Origin: Eubacteriales bacterium
GTDB taxonomy: Bacteria > Bacillota > Clostridia > Saccharofermentanales > DTU023
Length of the DNA stretch: 64,000 nt
Direction: 5' to 3'
NCBI GenBank assembly: GCA_030537595.1
Contig: JAUNVR010000006.1
Span: forward strand, 1-64,000
The notes under the pieces were generated by a model. The model worked only from the letters and a program-made list of their open reading frames with translations, searched no databases and had not been told where the DNA came from. Below, in pieces: positions 33,109-41,906 of the stretch. The first letter of the stretch is position 1; every line of letters starts with the position of its first letter. Both the position numbers and the translations under genes were made by a program.

Positions 33109-34443
33109 ATGGCAGCAGAAAAATTAGAATTCAAAGAGCTAAAGCTCAGCGCAATGATGCACCTCGGCATCTACTCCTGCCTTGGCGGAGAATGGCAAGG
33201 TCAAACTATCCCTTGGTATGCGGAGTGGATCAAGCACACAGCAAAAATAGCCGATGCTGAATACCGGAAGCTGGTCTCTAGCTTCCAGCCTAATCAACTA
33301 GAGCCCGAAAGGCTAATCAAAGAATTAAAAGAACTTGGCTTCCAGAGCTTTTGCTTTACGGCCAAACACCATGACGGCTTCGCGCTTTACCCCTCTAAAT
33401 ACGGAAACTTCAATAGTGAGAGGGACTTTTTAGCTGAATTCTCAAAGGCTTGTAAAGCCCATGGACTGGGTTTTTCCATCTATTACTCACAGGCCCAAGA
33501 CTGGTCAGATCAAAACGCCTACTCCGCCTATTCCGAGAGTGAGCCAGAAGATTTTGAGCGCTACTTTTACGGCAAGTGTCTAGCCCAGATCGACGAAATC
33601 CTAAGTAATTATGGCCCTTTACAGTCGATCTGGTTCGATACACCCGATCGGATGCCCTTGCGCTACGCCCAGGAACTGAGAGACTTTGTCAAAGCCCGGC
33701 AGGCAGATTGCTTAATTAGCGGTCGGATTGGCTATGGCCTGGGGGATTACTTGACTTGCGCTGATAACACAGTCCCTGCAAAAGCCTGGACTGCCCCTTG
33801 GGAACTACCAATTAGCTGCGGAGAGTCTTGGGCGTACAAGAAAGCTGCGCAGCAGTATAAAAGCTTTCCTGAAATCCTCGATTGCTTCCTCAAAACCCTG
33901 AGTCGAGGAGGCCATTTCTTACTCAACCTCGGGCCAAAGGCAGACGGCAGTCTCGTGCCAGAGGAAGCTGAAATATTTGCAAAACTGGGCGACTATGTCC
34001 AGCGCAATAAGGCGGCAATTTTCAAGACTCAGTTTTTAGCCGATCAGCTCTATGAAATTTCCGAGAGCTATTTTTTACAAAGTCAAAATGAGCAAAAACT
34101 ACACTTACATATTTTAAATCCAAAAAACTTCGACCGGGAAAATTATAATCTGCTGGGCTTTCAAAACGAGCTGCTGGCTGTCCAATTCAATCCATTGAAG
34201 CCAAATGAAGAAGCCTACTGCCTAGGGCCTAGAGACTTTTATCAAAGAACAAGCCTCGAAGGTGAACCCTGCTGGACTTTCAAAATCCCAAGTGAGTATA
34301 GAACGTCATCACAGCCTTACAGCATAACATTTAGCTATGGAGGGGTGAAAAATGCCGCCCTAGCTTCTAAATCAAGCCAGGGCAATCGAAATAATGCCAA
34401 GCAGCAATTGCTCGTCTACCAGCCTGAATATGTTAAAATCTAA
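33109..34443 (+). CDS. Alpha-L-fucosidase, GH29 family
   Basis: The ATG at 33109 follows AAAGGAG by 6 bases; the open frame upstream is rejected. The 444-residue protein has GH29 marks: WYAEWIKH, FCFTAKHHDGFALYPSKY, GFSIYYSQAQDW, and the nucleophile region SIWFDTPDRMP. Then GESWAYKKAAQQYKSFPEILDCFLKTLSRGGHFLLNLGPKADGS (in parts) is the classical active-site helix and loop. There is no signal peptide, so it would act in the cytoplasm on imported fucosylated oligosaccharides, such as mucin or plant fragments. A Lys/Asn/Gln-rich C-terminus replaces a carbohydrate-binding module. cutC follows after 46 bases. Confidence 0.93.
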   Translation: MAAEKLEFKELKLSAMMHLGIYSCLGGEWQGQTIPWYAEWIKHTAKIADAEYRKLVSSFQPNQLEPERLIKELKELGFQSFCFTAKHHDGFALYPSKYGNFNSERDFLAEFSKACKAHGLGFSIYYSQAQDWSDQNAYSAYSESEPEDFERYFYGKCLAQIDEILSNYGPLQSIWFDTPDRMPLRYAQELRDFVKARQADCLISGRIGYGLGDYLTCADNTVPAKAWTAPWELPISCGESWAYKKAAQQYKSFPEILDCFLKTLSRGGHFLLNLGPKADGSLVPEEAEIFAKLGDYVQRNKAAIFKTQFLADQLYEISESYFLQSQNEQKLHLHILNPKNFDRENYNLLGFQNELLAVQFNPLKPNEEAYCLGPRDFYQRTSLEGEPCWTFKIPSEYRTSSQPYSITFSYGGVKNAALASKSSQGNRNNAKQQLLVYQPEYVKI

Positions 34444-34489
34444 ATAAATTAACAGCCGACTTTGACTGTGCAGAAAGGTTGGAAGTGAA

Positions 34490-35251
34490 ATGAAAAAATA
34501 TCAGCCTACACTCGAAATTGCTTGTGGCTCGGCCTGGGATGCGATTGAAGCTGCAGCAGGTGGTGCCGATCGGGTAGAGTTTTGCTCTGCGATGTTCTTA
34601 GGTGGACTAACCCCAAGCTACGGCTCCTTTGTCACTGCCCGCCGGGATTGCCGCATTCCCATGTACGTCATGCTGCGACCACGCGAAGCCAGTTTTGCCT
34701 ACAACGATTACGAATATAATGTAATCAAGGAAGATGCAAAAATCTTTTTAGAAGCCGGGGCTGAAGGCCTGGTACTTGGTCTTTTAACCCCAGATAATGA
34801 TCTAGACTTGGAGCGTTTGAAGGATTTTCGCGAGACCTTCCCCGATGCTGAATTAGTTTTTCACCGCGCCTTTGACATCGTCAACGATTGGCGCTCAGCG
34901 ATGGAAAGTCTAATTGAACTAGGTTTCAAGCGCATCTTAAGTTCCGGCCAAGCCCCCAACGTAATAATCGGCAAGGAAAAATTAAAAAGCATGAACGAGG
35001 CTGCCCAAGGGCGGATTGAAATCATGCCAGGCGGTGGCTTGAAGCCCTTTTTCCTAGCAGAATTACTGGAATACACCGGAGTTAGCTCAGTCCACATGAA
35101 CCTGCGCCGCCCGGTCCGTGACGCCTCTGGAGATATGACCAATGGAATACACTTTGGCGGAGCACTTTATCCAGCCGAAAATCTCTACGATGTAATCGAC
35201 AGTGAGAAGGTGCGCCAGATTAGTAGTGGCGAAATCTTCAAGACAAATTAG
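34490..35251 (+). CDS. cutC: CutC family TIM-barrel protein
   Basis: The product has 253 residues with the CutC opening LEIACGSAWDAIEAAAGGADRVEFCS and GGLTPSYG, the PMYVMLRPR strand, and LVFHRAFDIVNDW. CutC proteins were linked to copper homeostasis, but that role is doubted and many members sit beside glycoside hydrolases. AAAGG precedes the ATG. It is probably co-transcribed with the fucosidase and ends at a clear terminator. A sugar-related enzymatic role would fit the context; this is inference. Confidence 0.9.
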   Translation: MKKYQPTLEIACGSAWDAIEAAAGGADRVEFCSAMFLGGLTPSYGSFVTARRDCRIPMYVMLRPREASFAYNDYEYNVIKEDAKIFLEAGAEGLVLGLLTPDNDLDLERLKDFRETFPDAELVFHRAFDIVNDWRSAMESLIELGFKRILSSGQAPNVIIGKEKLKSMNEAAQGRIEIMPGGGLKPFFLAELLEYTGVSSVHMNLRRPVRDASGDMTNGIHFGGALYPAENLYDVIDSEKVRQISSGEIFKTN

Positions 35252-35286
35252 CTTAAATAACTTAGAAAATTAAATTTCAAAATAGG

Positions 35287-35337
35287 ACTGCCCAATTTAG
35301 CCAGATCACTTCACGCTAGCTGGGCAGTTTTATTTTT
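35287..35337 (+). terminator. Intrinsic terminator of the fucosidase-cutC unit
   Basis: Arms ACTGCCCA and TGGGCAGT with an inner TAGC/GCTA stem, followed by TTTTATTTTT. Its T tract overlaps the stop region of the convergent ispF. Confidence 0.8.
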
Positions 35338-35854
35338 CTTCCGGATAGGCTAGGCGGCTGCCAGATAGTAAAACCCTACAACTCATCCCCTCACCCCGAC
35401 CGAAGGCAGTTAATGCCTCACCACTTGTCGCGCTAATTCCCACCTGCTCGGCTCGAAGCTTTAAGACCTCGGCGACTGCAGCCCTCAAGCGCGCTAGATG
35501 TGAGTACAGATAAGGGCGCTTCCCTTCCAGGCTGATTGAGACATGGTGGATTCTATAATCCAGGTCTAAGTCTTTCAACTGGCTTAATTGGAGCTCTAGG
35601 AAAACCCGCGAATCCGTGATTCCTTCTTCCCTACATAATCGATCGGCCGGGGGACCCAGCACCGGGTCTAGGGCGCCCAGAGAGGCCAGGGCATGGCAGA
35701 GGGCATGAAAGATTATATCCCCATCAGAATTGGCTAAAAAACCGACTTCTTCAGGAAAGCTTAGCCCGGCCAAAACTAAGGCCTTGCTTTCACTCTCACT
35801 AACAAAGCGGTGACTATCCTCGCCCAGAGCTGTCAAATATACGCGCTCTTCCAT
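35330..35854 (-). CDS. ispF: Divergent 2-C-methyl-D-erythritol 2,4-cyclodiphosphate synthase IspF
   Basis: From the ATG at 35854 (one base after the stop of the upstream methyltransferase gene, AGGGGG upstream) the product has 174 residues, a little longer than usual. Zinc ligands expected for IspF are present: D13 and H15 in GEDSHRF and H50 in NSDGDIIFHAL. GEALTAFGRGEGMSC matches the C-terminal TTEKLGFTGRGEG region. Differences from the norm: HSDGD reads NSDGD, and the usual GDIGxxFPD loop is replaced by DPVLGPPADRL. It should cyclise CDP-ME 2-phosphate to MEcPP in the same pathway as IspD at 3.6-4.4 kb. The long-start ORF upstream would overlap the neighbour and is rejected. Confidence 0.82.
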   Translation of the reverse strand: MEERVYLTALGEDSHRFVSESESKALVLAGLSFPEEVGFLANSDGDIIFHALCHALASLGALDPVLGPPADRLCREEGITDSRVFLELQLSQLKDLDLDYRIHHVSISLEGKRPYLYSHLARLRAAVAEVLKLRAEQVGISATSGEALTAFGRGEGMSCRVLLSGSRLAYPEEK

Positions 35855-35855
35855 C

Positions 35856-36533
35856 TTATTCCCCCTCAGCAAGCAGCGGCTTATGCGCCCGGAAAACCTG
35901 GTAGCCACGATCTCTTAGGACTCGCTCAACTTCTGGGAAGAGCCGTTCTAATTCGCGCCGATGGCTTTCTGCCCCCTGCTTCTTACGGACCACCAGATAA
36001 AAGCTCCCACCAGCTAGCAAGGCTTTTTCCACCTCCGCATACAAGCGGTAGCATAGCTCCTTCCCTGCACGGATTGGCGGATTGGTCACGCAGAGCTGGA
36101 AATAGGGCAAATCAATAGCTGCTTCGTCCAAATTCATCTGCCCTTCAGAATTCAAGTTTAAACCGTCCGCCTCGAAGACTTGTAAATTCTTCTCTCCTTG
36201 ACAATTCATCCGCGCCAGCTCAACGGCCCGCGGAGAAAGATCAACTAAGGAGATCTCGGCCTCAGGCCAAAATTTAGCCATGAACAAGCCGAGCACCCCG
36301 TTCCCGCAGCCGAGGTCCAAGATTTTATCTGGCTGCCAATCCGGCTGCTCGTCTGCAGCAGTCTTTATTGCTTTTAAAAGCAAGCGAGAACCCTCATCAA
36401 AACCACGTTTTGCAAAGATTCCTGCAGAGGTTTTAAGCTGCAGTTTCAAGCCGTCTAGCTCATAGCTGTGAGTTTTAATTTCCCCCTCACCCTCCGGGGC
36501 ATTGAAATAATGTCGTTGACTCAATGCACTCAC
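35856..36533 (-). CDS. Class I SAM-dependent methyltransferase, RsmC-like
   Basis: A 225-residue protein with SAM-binding motif I ILDLGCGNGVLGLFMA, acidic motif II (SLVDLSPRAVELAR) and catalytic NPPIRAGK (motif IV), the N-P-P-[IF]-R-A-G-K pattern of 16S rRNA m2G methyltransferases of the RsmC/RlmG type. It is the C-terminal half of E. coli RsmC in length, as usual in Firmicutes. The start is 5 bases after the queT stop, and ispF starts one base after its own stop. Which guanine it modifies is not predictable. Confidence 0.9.
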   Translation of the reverse strand: MSALSQRHYFNAPEGEGEIKTHSYELDGLKLQLKTSAGIFAKRGFDEGSRLLLKAIKTAADEQPDWQPDKILDLGCGNGVLGLFMAKFWPEAEISLVDLSPRAVELARMNCQGEKNLQVFEADGLNLNSEGQMNLDEAAIDLPYFQLCVTNPPIRAGKELCYRLYAEVEKALLAGGSFYLVVRKKQGAESHRRELERLFPEVERVLRDRGYQVFRAHKPLLAEGE

Positions 36534-36538
36534 CTCAC

Positions 36539-37099
36539 TCAGCGCAGAAACTTAGTTTTAGCAATTGCCTTCAAGAAAGGATAGCCAATGCCGTAGATTA
36601 CTATGGTCTGACTGAGCAAAATGGAAAGCTGGGTAATCAAAATTAAGCTAAAGGGCGGGCTTCCGCTATCGGTAAATAAAAAAGGCAGATAGGCACCAAC
36701 AATTAGCGCATTGACTAGTACAGGCGGTAGCAGCATCAGAAGCTCTCGCTTGCGCAGTTGCTTCGATTTAAAGTCTTTGGCCCCCGGCTTGCCTAATCTG
36801 GCCGCCCGCCATGGCTCTGCCAACTTATAACTTAGACCTGCTGCTAGAGCCGTGCACAATGAGCCGCCAATAATATCAATTAAACCTAGGTTCTGTGGGT
36901 TTAAAATATTAGCGATAAAGCAGCCTAAAAAGACAGCCGGAATTGCGGCCGGTGTAAAGGCCGGCAAAACAGTCAGCGCCTCAGCCAGTCTGAATTGAAT
37001 CATGCCATAGGCAATATTAGCTGCTGGCACCGTTAGGCTAACGTAAAGGGCGGCGATAATCGCCGCCAAGATAGTTTGATAAATCTTATTATTTTGCAT
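36539..37099 (-). CDS. queT: QueT family transporter
   Basis: A 186-residue membrane protein with about six helices that matches QueT, a probable substrate-binding S component of an ECF transporter for queuosine precursors. The diagnostic segment is AYGMIQFRLAEALTVLP in the first third, followed by AVFLGCFIANIL. A basic loop (about 100-125, KPGAKDFKSKQLRKREL) links the halves. No preQ1 riboswitch is possible here because its start overlaps the end of ileS by 11 bases, so it is coupled to ileS translation. No queuosine biosynthesis gene is in the window. Confidence 0.85.
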   Translation of the reverse strand: MQNNKIYQTILAAIIAALYVSLTVPAANIAYGMIQFRLAEALTVLPAFTPAAIPAVFLGCFIANILNPQNLGLIDIIGGSLCTALAAGLSYKLAEPWRAARLGKPGAKDFKSKQLRKRELLMLLPPVLVNALIVGAYLPFLFTDSGSPPFSLILITQLSILLSQTIVIYGIGYPFLKAIAKTKFLR

Positions 37100-40000
37100 T
37101 TTCTACTCGCCTGAGCTCCAATTTGAGTTCAGTACCATTGATGTCTACTACAGTTTCATCGTTCAAATCCTGAGCTGGCGTCAGCTCGAGAGCTAAGACC
37201 TCCGCTTTAAGTAGCTCGGCATACTCTGCGATAATCTCGGCCAGTTCTGGGCTCGTCTGATAACGTAGGCTGATTCTGTCACTGACTTCAAATTCAGCTT
37301 CCTTACGCGCAGCTTGGATCTTCGAAATCAGCTCGCGCACCTGTCCTTCCTTGATCAGCTCTGGGCTCAGTTCAGTGTCCAAAGCAACAGTCAAACCTTG
37401 CTGGTTTGCCGAAGCATAGCCTTCAGCCTGAATGATATCAATTAGGACTTCCTCGGTTGAAAGTTTTTCCTTCTTGCCAGCTATTTCAAGTTCAATCTCA
37501 CCCTTAGATTTAAGCTCAGCATAAGCTTTCTGCCCATCTAATTCAGCTAAGACCTTACGCACCTCAGCTAAGTTTTTACCAAAGCGGGGGCCGAGGATAC
37601 GAAGCTGCGGTTTGAAACTATAATCCAGTAAACCTGATGCTGAGTCTGTAATCTCAACTCGATGAACATTAAGTTCCTCCAAGATTAAGGGATAATAGGC
37701 TTCATCCAACTCCCGTTCACTGGCCAGAATAATCCTGCTTAAAGGTTGTCTGGTCTTAATCTGAGCTTCATTTCTTGCCGCACGACCGAGCACAACAATA
37801 TCCAGGACTAAGTCCATCTGAGCTTCCAGCTCGCGATCAATTAAGCTCTCATCAGCTAGCGGGAAGTCACTCAAGTGGACTGATTCCGGAGCTGAACTAT
37901 CGTCTGTACGGCAGAGGTTTTGATAAATCATCTCACTCATGAAGGGTGTAATCGGGGCAGCTAATTTTGCCAGGGTCAAAAGCACCGTGTACAGGGTGTT
38001 AAATGCAGCCTTCTTATCGCTGTCCATCTCCGGACCCCAGAAGCGCTCACGCGAACGGCGTAGATACCAGTTCGATAAGTCATCGGAGAAGCGATCCAGG
38101 TCTCTGCCCGCTCCAGTAATATCGTAATTTTCCAGCTTTGTATCAACACTCTTAATCAGAGAGTTCAGGCGAGAGATAATCCAGCGATCGAGGAGGCTAA
38201 GTTCCTCAGCTTTGACCTTATAATCGCGGCTGTTAAAGCCATCAATATTTGCGTAGAGGACAAAGAAGGCGTAGGTGTTCCAGACCGTACCCATAAATTT
38301 ACGCTTTAGCTCGTTCACATTTTCTGCTGAGAAACGAGAGGGCAACCAGGGCTGAGAGTTAGTCACAAAGTACCAGCGCACAGCATCAGCACCTTCACTA
38401 TTCAGGACTGACCAGGTATCCACGACATTGCCCTTGTGCTTACTCATCTTAATGCCATCGCCATCGAGGATATGCCCCAGCACGATGCAATTTTTAAAGA
38501 CGCGCTCATTAAACAGGAGCACCCCAAGTGCAGTCATTGTATAGAACCAACCACGAGTCTGATCAACAGCTTCTGAAATGAAGTCTGCTGGGAAGTTTTC
38601 TTTAAACTTTTCCTGATTCTCAAATGGGTAATGCCATTGTGCAAAGGGCATCGAGGCAGAGTCGAACCAGCAGTCAATAACTTCTGGTACCCGCTGCATC
38701 GGCTTGCCACATTTTTCACAAGTCACATGAACTTCATCAACCATCGGGCGGTGGAGCTCAATTTCCTCCGGACAGTCCGGAGCCTTGGCCTTTAATTCCT
38801 CGATCGAACCGATCATGCAATCATGACCACAGTCATGACATTGCCAAATTGGCAGCGGAGTTCCCCAGTAGCGCTCTCGAGAAAGCGCCCAGTCTACGAC
38901 ATTTTCTAAGAAGTTACCAAAGCGCCCAGTGCCAATACTTTCAGGAATCCAATTGATTTCCGCGTTTCTGGCCAAGAGCTCTTTTTTGAACTGAGTCATG
39001 CGAATAAACCATGAGTGGCGAGCATAATAAATCAGCGGTGTGTCACAGCGCCAGCAGTGGGGGTAATTATGGGTGATTTCCTCACGCTTAATCAGACGTT
39101 TATTACGCTTCAGTTCAGCAATCAGCTTCGGATCTGCATCCTTGCAGAAATCGCCTGCCGCCACCGTAACCTCGGCCGGCATTGTGCCATCCTCATTGAC
39201 CAATTGGACAAAGGCTAAGCCTTCACGATTACCAATCCTGGCGTCATCTTCACCAAAGGCCGGAGCCAGGTGCACGATGCCAGTACCGTCATCAGCACTA
39301 ACGTAGGAATCTGCCAAAACGACATATGATTCGCCCTTACTTTTAGCTAAGCTCTCCTTTGCGTAGTCAAAGAGTGCTTCGTAGCGCTTTCCGACCAGCT
39401 CAGATCCCTTGCACTCCGAGATCAGCTCGAAATCTTCACCAAAGACAGCTTTCGCTCTATCCTTAGCCACATAGTAGCGGACTTTATGCTCGCCTTCCGT
39501 GAGCTCAATTAATTGATAAGTTAAATCTGCGTGTACACAGAGCCCGACGTTGGAGGGCAAGGTCCACGGAGTCGTCGTCCAAACTGAAAAATACGTATCT
39601 TTTTCGCCACAGACGGGCATTGCGACATAGACCGAGGTCTCTTTCACGTCTTTGTAGCCTTGGCCAACCTCGTGCGAGGATAAGGTAGTACCACAGCGCG
39701 GACAGAAGGGCACGACACCGTAACCATGGTAAATTAAGTCACGATCCCAGATTTCTTTTAAGGCCCACCAGACTGATTCAATATAGTCATTGTGGTAGGT
39801 TACATAAGGATGCTCCATGTCGACCCAGTAGCCAACCCGCTCACTCATCTCTTCCCACTCAGACTGGTACTTCCAAACAGATTCCTTACACTGCTTAATA
39901 AACTCAGCAACCCCGTAGGCTTCAATCTGCTCTTTGCCGTTGATGCCTAAGGCCTTTTCAACTTCTAACTCTACCGGCAAACCATGGGTATCCCAACCAG

Positions 40001-40247
40001 CCTTACGTAAAACGTTATAGCCCTTCATGCTGCGATACCGCGGAATTAAATCTTTAACTACCCGGGTAATGACGTGGCCAATATGGGGGCGCCCATTAGC
40101 AGTCGGGGGCCCATCATAAAAACAAAAGCGTTCACAGCCGCAGCGATGTTCTTGCGACTTTTTGAAAATCTCATTCTCACGCCAAAACTTAAGTATCTCT
40201 TCCTCTCTCGGAACAAAATTCAGGGCAGGATCTACCGGTTTATACAT
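37089..40247 (-). CDS. ileS: Isoleucyl-tRNA synthetase, long form
   Basis: IleS charges tRNA-Ile. The product has 1052 residues, longer than the usual bacterial ~930, as in the type 2 (eukaryote-like) group. Motifs: PPTANGRPHIGHV (HIGH), WTTTPWTLPSN in the editing domain, GWDTHGLPVE, and KMSKHKGNVVD (KMSKS). CxxC pairs near the middle (CHDCG, CEKCGKP) suggest a zinc-binding insertion. The 5' leader is under 90 bases and holds no T-box, unlike ileS of many Firmicutes. It heads the operon ileS-queT-methyltransferase-ispF. Confidence 0.96.
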   Translation of the reverse strand: MYKPVDPALNFVPREEEILKFWRENEIFKKSQEHRCGCERFCFYDGPPTANGRPHIGHVITRVVKDLIPRYRSMKGYNVLRKAGWDTHGLPVELEVEKALGINGKEQIEAYGVAEFIKQCKESVWKYQSEWEEMSERVGYWVDMEHPYVTYHNDYIESVWWALKEIWDRDLIYHGYGVVPFCPRCGTTLSSHEVGQGYKDVKETSVYVAMPVCGEKDTYFSVWTTTPWTLPSNVGLCVHADLTYQLIELTEGEHKVRYYVAKDRAKAVFGEDFELISECKGSELVGKRYEALFDYAKESLAKSKGESYVVLADSYVSADDGTGIVHLAPAFGEDDARIGNREGLAFVQLVNEDGTMPAEVTVAAGDFCKDADPKLIAELKRNKRLIKREEITHNYPHCWRCDTPLIYYARHSWFIRMTQFKKELLARNAEINWIPESIGTGRFGNFLENVVDWALSRERYWGTPLPIWQCHDCGHDCMIGSIEELKAKAPDCPEEIELHRPMVDEVHVTCEKCGKPMQRVPEVIDCWFDSASMPFAQWHYPFENQEKFKENFPADFISEAVDQTRGWFYTMTALGVLLFNERVFKNCIVLGHILDGDGIKMSKHKGNVVDTWSVLNSEGADAVRWYFVTNSQPWLPSRFSAENVNELKRKFMGTVWNTYAFFVLYANIDGFNSRDYKVKAEELSLLDRWIISRLNSLIKSVDTKLENYDITGAGRDLDRFSDDLSNWYLRRSRERFWGPEMDSDKKAAFNTLYTVLLTLAKLAAPITPFMSEMIYQNLCRTDDSSAPESVHLSDFPLADESLIDRELEAQMDLVLDIVVLGRAARNEAQIKTRQPLSRIILASERELDEAYYPLILEELNVHRVEITDSASGLLDYSFKPQLRILGPRFGKNLAEVRKVLAELDGQKAYAELKSKGEIELEIAGKKEKLSTEEVLIDIIQAEGYASANQQGLTVALDTELSPELIKEGQVRELISKIQAARKEAEFEVSDRISLRYQTSPELAEIIAEYAELLKAEVLALELTPAQDLNDETVVDINGTELKLELRRVENAK

Positions 40248-40334
40248 AGAACTCTCCTCGTCTATTTCTAAATTTATCTTCCAGCTTCTAAAAGCTGAGC
40301 TAAAGCCAATTTAACCTATAAATTATAGCAGATT

Positions 40335-40889
40335 TTAGCTGCAAGACCAGCCAGGACTGCGGCTCAACCATTCTTCGCGCAAGATACTATAAGAATTAAA
40401 ATCGCAAAGCTGACCATTTTGGTCGCTTGAATAGGCTCGTAAACAACCTTCCAAGCTAAAGCCCAAAGCCTTAATCAGGCGTTTAGAAGCCTCGTTATCG
40501 ACCCTAATCATTGCCTCAATTAAAAGTAAATCCTCGGCCTTGAAACTTGCGTCCAGCAAGGCAGTTGCCGCTTCTCTCATCAAGCCTTCACCCCAGTACT
40601 CATCGTCTAGAATGTAGCCTAGAGCACGACAGCCAGGGCTCTTCCGAATGGAGGGGTCGAGACTAATCGTACCAATCATCCGGCCCTCAGCACGATGAAC
40701 TAGGGCCCACACATTTTGCTTCATGAGGCTATGTAAAACCTCACGACTAGCTGCCAAGGAACTATGAGCTGGCCAACTCATGTACTTTGTCACGCTTGCT
40801 TTACTACTGTAGTAGTTAAAATCCTCCAGGTCGCTTTCTCGCAAACGCCTGAGATTCAGACGTTCTGTATTAATTCGCTCAATTGACAT
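40335..40889 (-). CDS. GNAT family N-acetyltransferase (RimJ/RimL-like)
   Basis: The ATG at 40889 lies 7 bases after AAGGGG and starts MSIERINTERLNLRRL, the usual opening of RimJ/RimL-type acetyltransferases (184 residues); the 23-codon extension upstream is rejected. Acetyl-CoA-binding motif A is present as GYILDDEYWGEGLMREAATALL, then VDNEASKRLIKALGFSLEGCLRAY. The substrate is unknown; ribosomal-protein N-termini, amino acids or drugs are possible. Divergent from the metallophosphoesterase gene. Confidence 0.88.
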   Translation of the reverse strand: MSIERINTERLNLRRLRESDLEDFNYYSSKASVTKYMSWPAHSSLAASREVLHSLMKQNVWALVHRAEGRMIGTISLDPSIRKSPGCRALGYILDDEYWGEGLMREAATALLDASFKAEDLLLIEAMIRVDNEASKRLIKALGFSLEGCLRAYSSDQNGQLCDFNSYSILREEWLSRSPGWSCS

Positions 40890-40923
40890 CCCAATACCCC
40901 TTATTTCACTTCCCGGCCAAAGA

Positions 40924-40952
40924 TTGCCAGTTAAAAACTTTCTTGCTAAGTT
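40924..40952 (+). promoter_or_regulatory. Promoter of the metallophosphoesterase gene
   Basis: TTGCCA (40924-40929), 17-base spacer, TAAGTT (40947-40952). The ATG follows the -10 box by only 6 bases (first base at 40959), so the transcript would be leaderless. Confidence 0.5.
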
Positions 40953-40958
40953 TAGCAT

Positions 40959-41849
40959 ATGCTAATACTTGTAATTCTAGCTCTAATCCCCCTCGGCCTC
41001 GCCCTCGCTTTTTGGCAAAGCCAGAGGCTAAAAGTCGAGACCTATCGCGTGAAGCCTGAAGGCTATAACGGCCCTGCTTTACGTATCCTATTCTTTTCTG
41101 ACTTTCATCTCGGCCTAGGAAAAAGTCAGAAGAGGGCAGCTGCCTTTATTCAACAGATGACGGAGGCAGAGGCTGACATCATCCTCTTTGGCGGTGATTT
41201 ATTTACAGAACCGGCCAAAACTGACCCTGCCACCCTAGCCAGCTACTACCAGATTCTAAAAAAGCTTAAGGCAAAAAAAGCTATTTACGCAATCAAGGGT
41301 AACCATGACGCTTGCTCGCCTACTGTGCTTTCCGCCTACCGCCAACTCTGCGCCAAACTAAAGTGGCAGCTACTCGAAAATGAGCTGATTTACCGCGACG
41401 CAGAAAAGCTAATCCTAATCGGATTAAATGACTATATTCACGAAGACTCAGCCCTTTACTTACAAAGCGAAGCCCATGCAGAACCGGGAACCTTTCGGAT
41501 TTGTCTTATTCATGAACCAGACATCCTCCCCCTCACTGAGCCTGCCAAGGGCCCTAGCCTGATTCTTTCAGGACATACCCACGCCGGGCAAATAGCCTTC
41601 TGTTCCTGGCAACCGGTCCTCCCGAGGCACGGCAAAATCTTCACTCGTGGCTTTTACCGTCTGCCGAAACTAAGTAAACTTCCCCCTAAGCAAAACCAAG
41701 CTCGTAAGCTTTATGGGCTGGAGCCAAAGCCAGTAATCGAGTTAAAAGCAGAGCGCTACGCCTATGTCTCTTCGGGTAGTGGCACCACCCACCTGCCCTT
41801 GCGCTGGGGCGCTCCGCAAAGTTTTCTGCTACTCGAACTTGAAGCCTAG
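40959..41849 (+). CDS. Membrane-anchored calcineurin-like metallophosphoesterase (YkuE-like)
   Basis: The product has 296 residues and an N-terminal membrane anchor (LILVILALIPLGLALAFW). The five metal-binding motifs are complete: FFSDFHLG, FGGDLF, IKGNHDA, CLIHEPD and ILSGHTHAGQ. This order fits the YaeI/YkuE group of phosphodiesterases or lipid-directed hydrolases. No ribosome binding site is visible ahead of the ATG, in line with the leaderless promoter arrangement. A strong terminator follows 16 bases after the stop. Confidence 0.9.
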   Translation: MLILVILALIPLGLALAFWQSQRLKVETYRVKPEGYNGPALRILFFSDFHLGLGKSQKRAAAFIQQMTEAEADIILFGGDLFTEPAKTDPATLASYYQILKKLKAKKAIYAIKGNHDACSPTVLSAYRQLCAKLKWQLLENELIYRDAEKLILIGLNDYIHEDSALYLQSEAHAEPGTFRICLIHEPDILPLTEPAKGPSLILSGHTHAGQIAFCSWQPVLPRHGKIFTRGFYRLPKLSKLPPKQNQARKLYGLEPKPVIELKAERYAYVSSGSGTTHLPLRWGAPQSFLLLELEA

Positions 41850-41864
41850 CTAATTAGAACGAAA

Positions 41865-41889
41865 GCCCGGCGGACCGGGCTTTTTTACT
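41865..41889 (+). terminator. Intrinsic terminator of the metallophosphoesterase gene
   Basis: A 9-bp stem AAAGCCCGG/CCGGGCTTT with a CGGA loop followed by a T run to 41889. It also serves as a boundary to the convergent alcohol dehydrogenase gene. Confidence 0.9.
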
Positions 41890-41906
41890 TTTACTTAAGA
41901 CTTTTC

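Noticed and set aside
40248-40334. T-box leader of ileS
   Set aside because: The gap is under 90 bases, too short for a T-box, and no T-box motif or terminator is visible.
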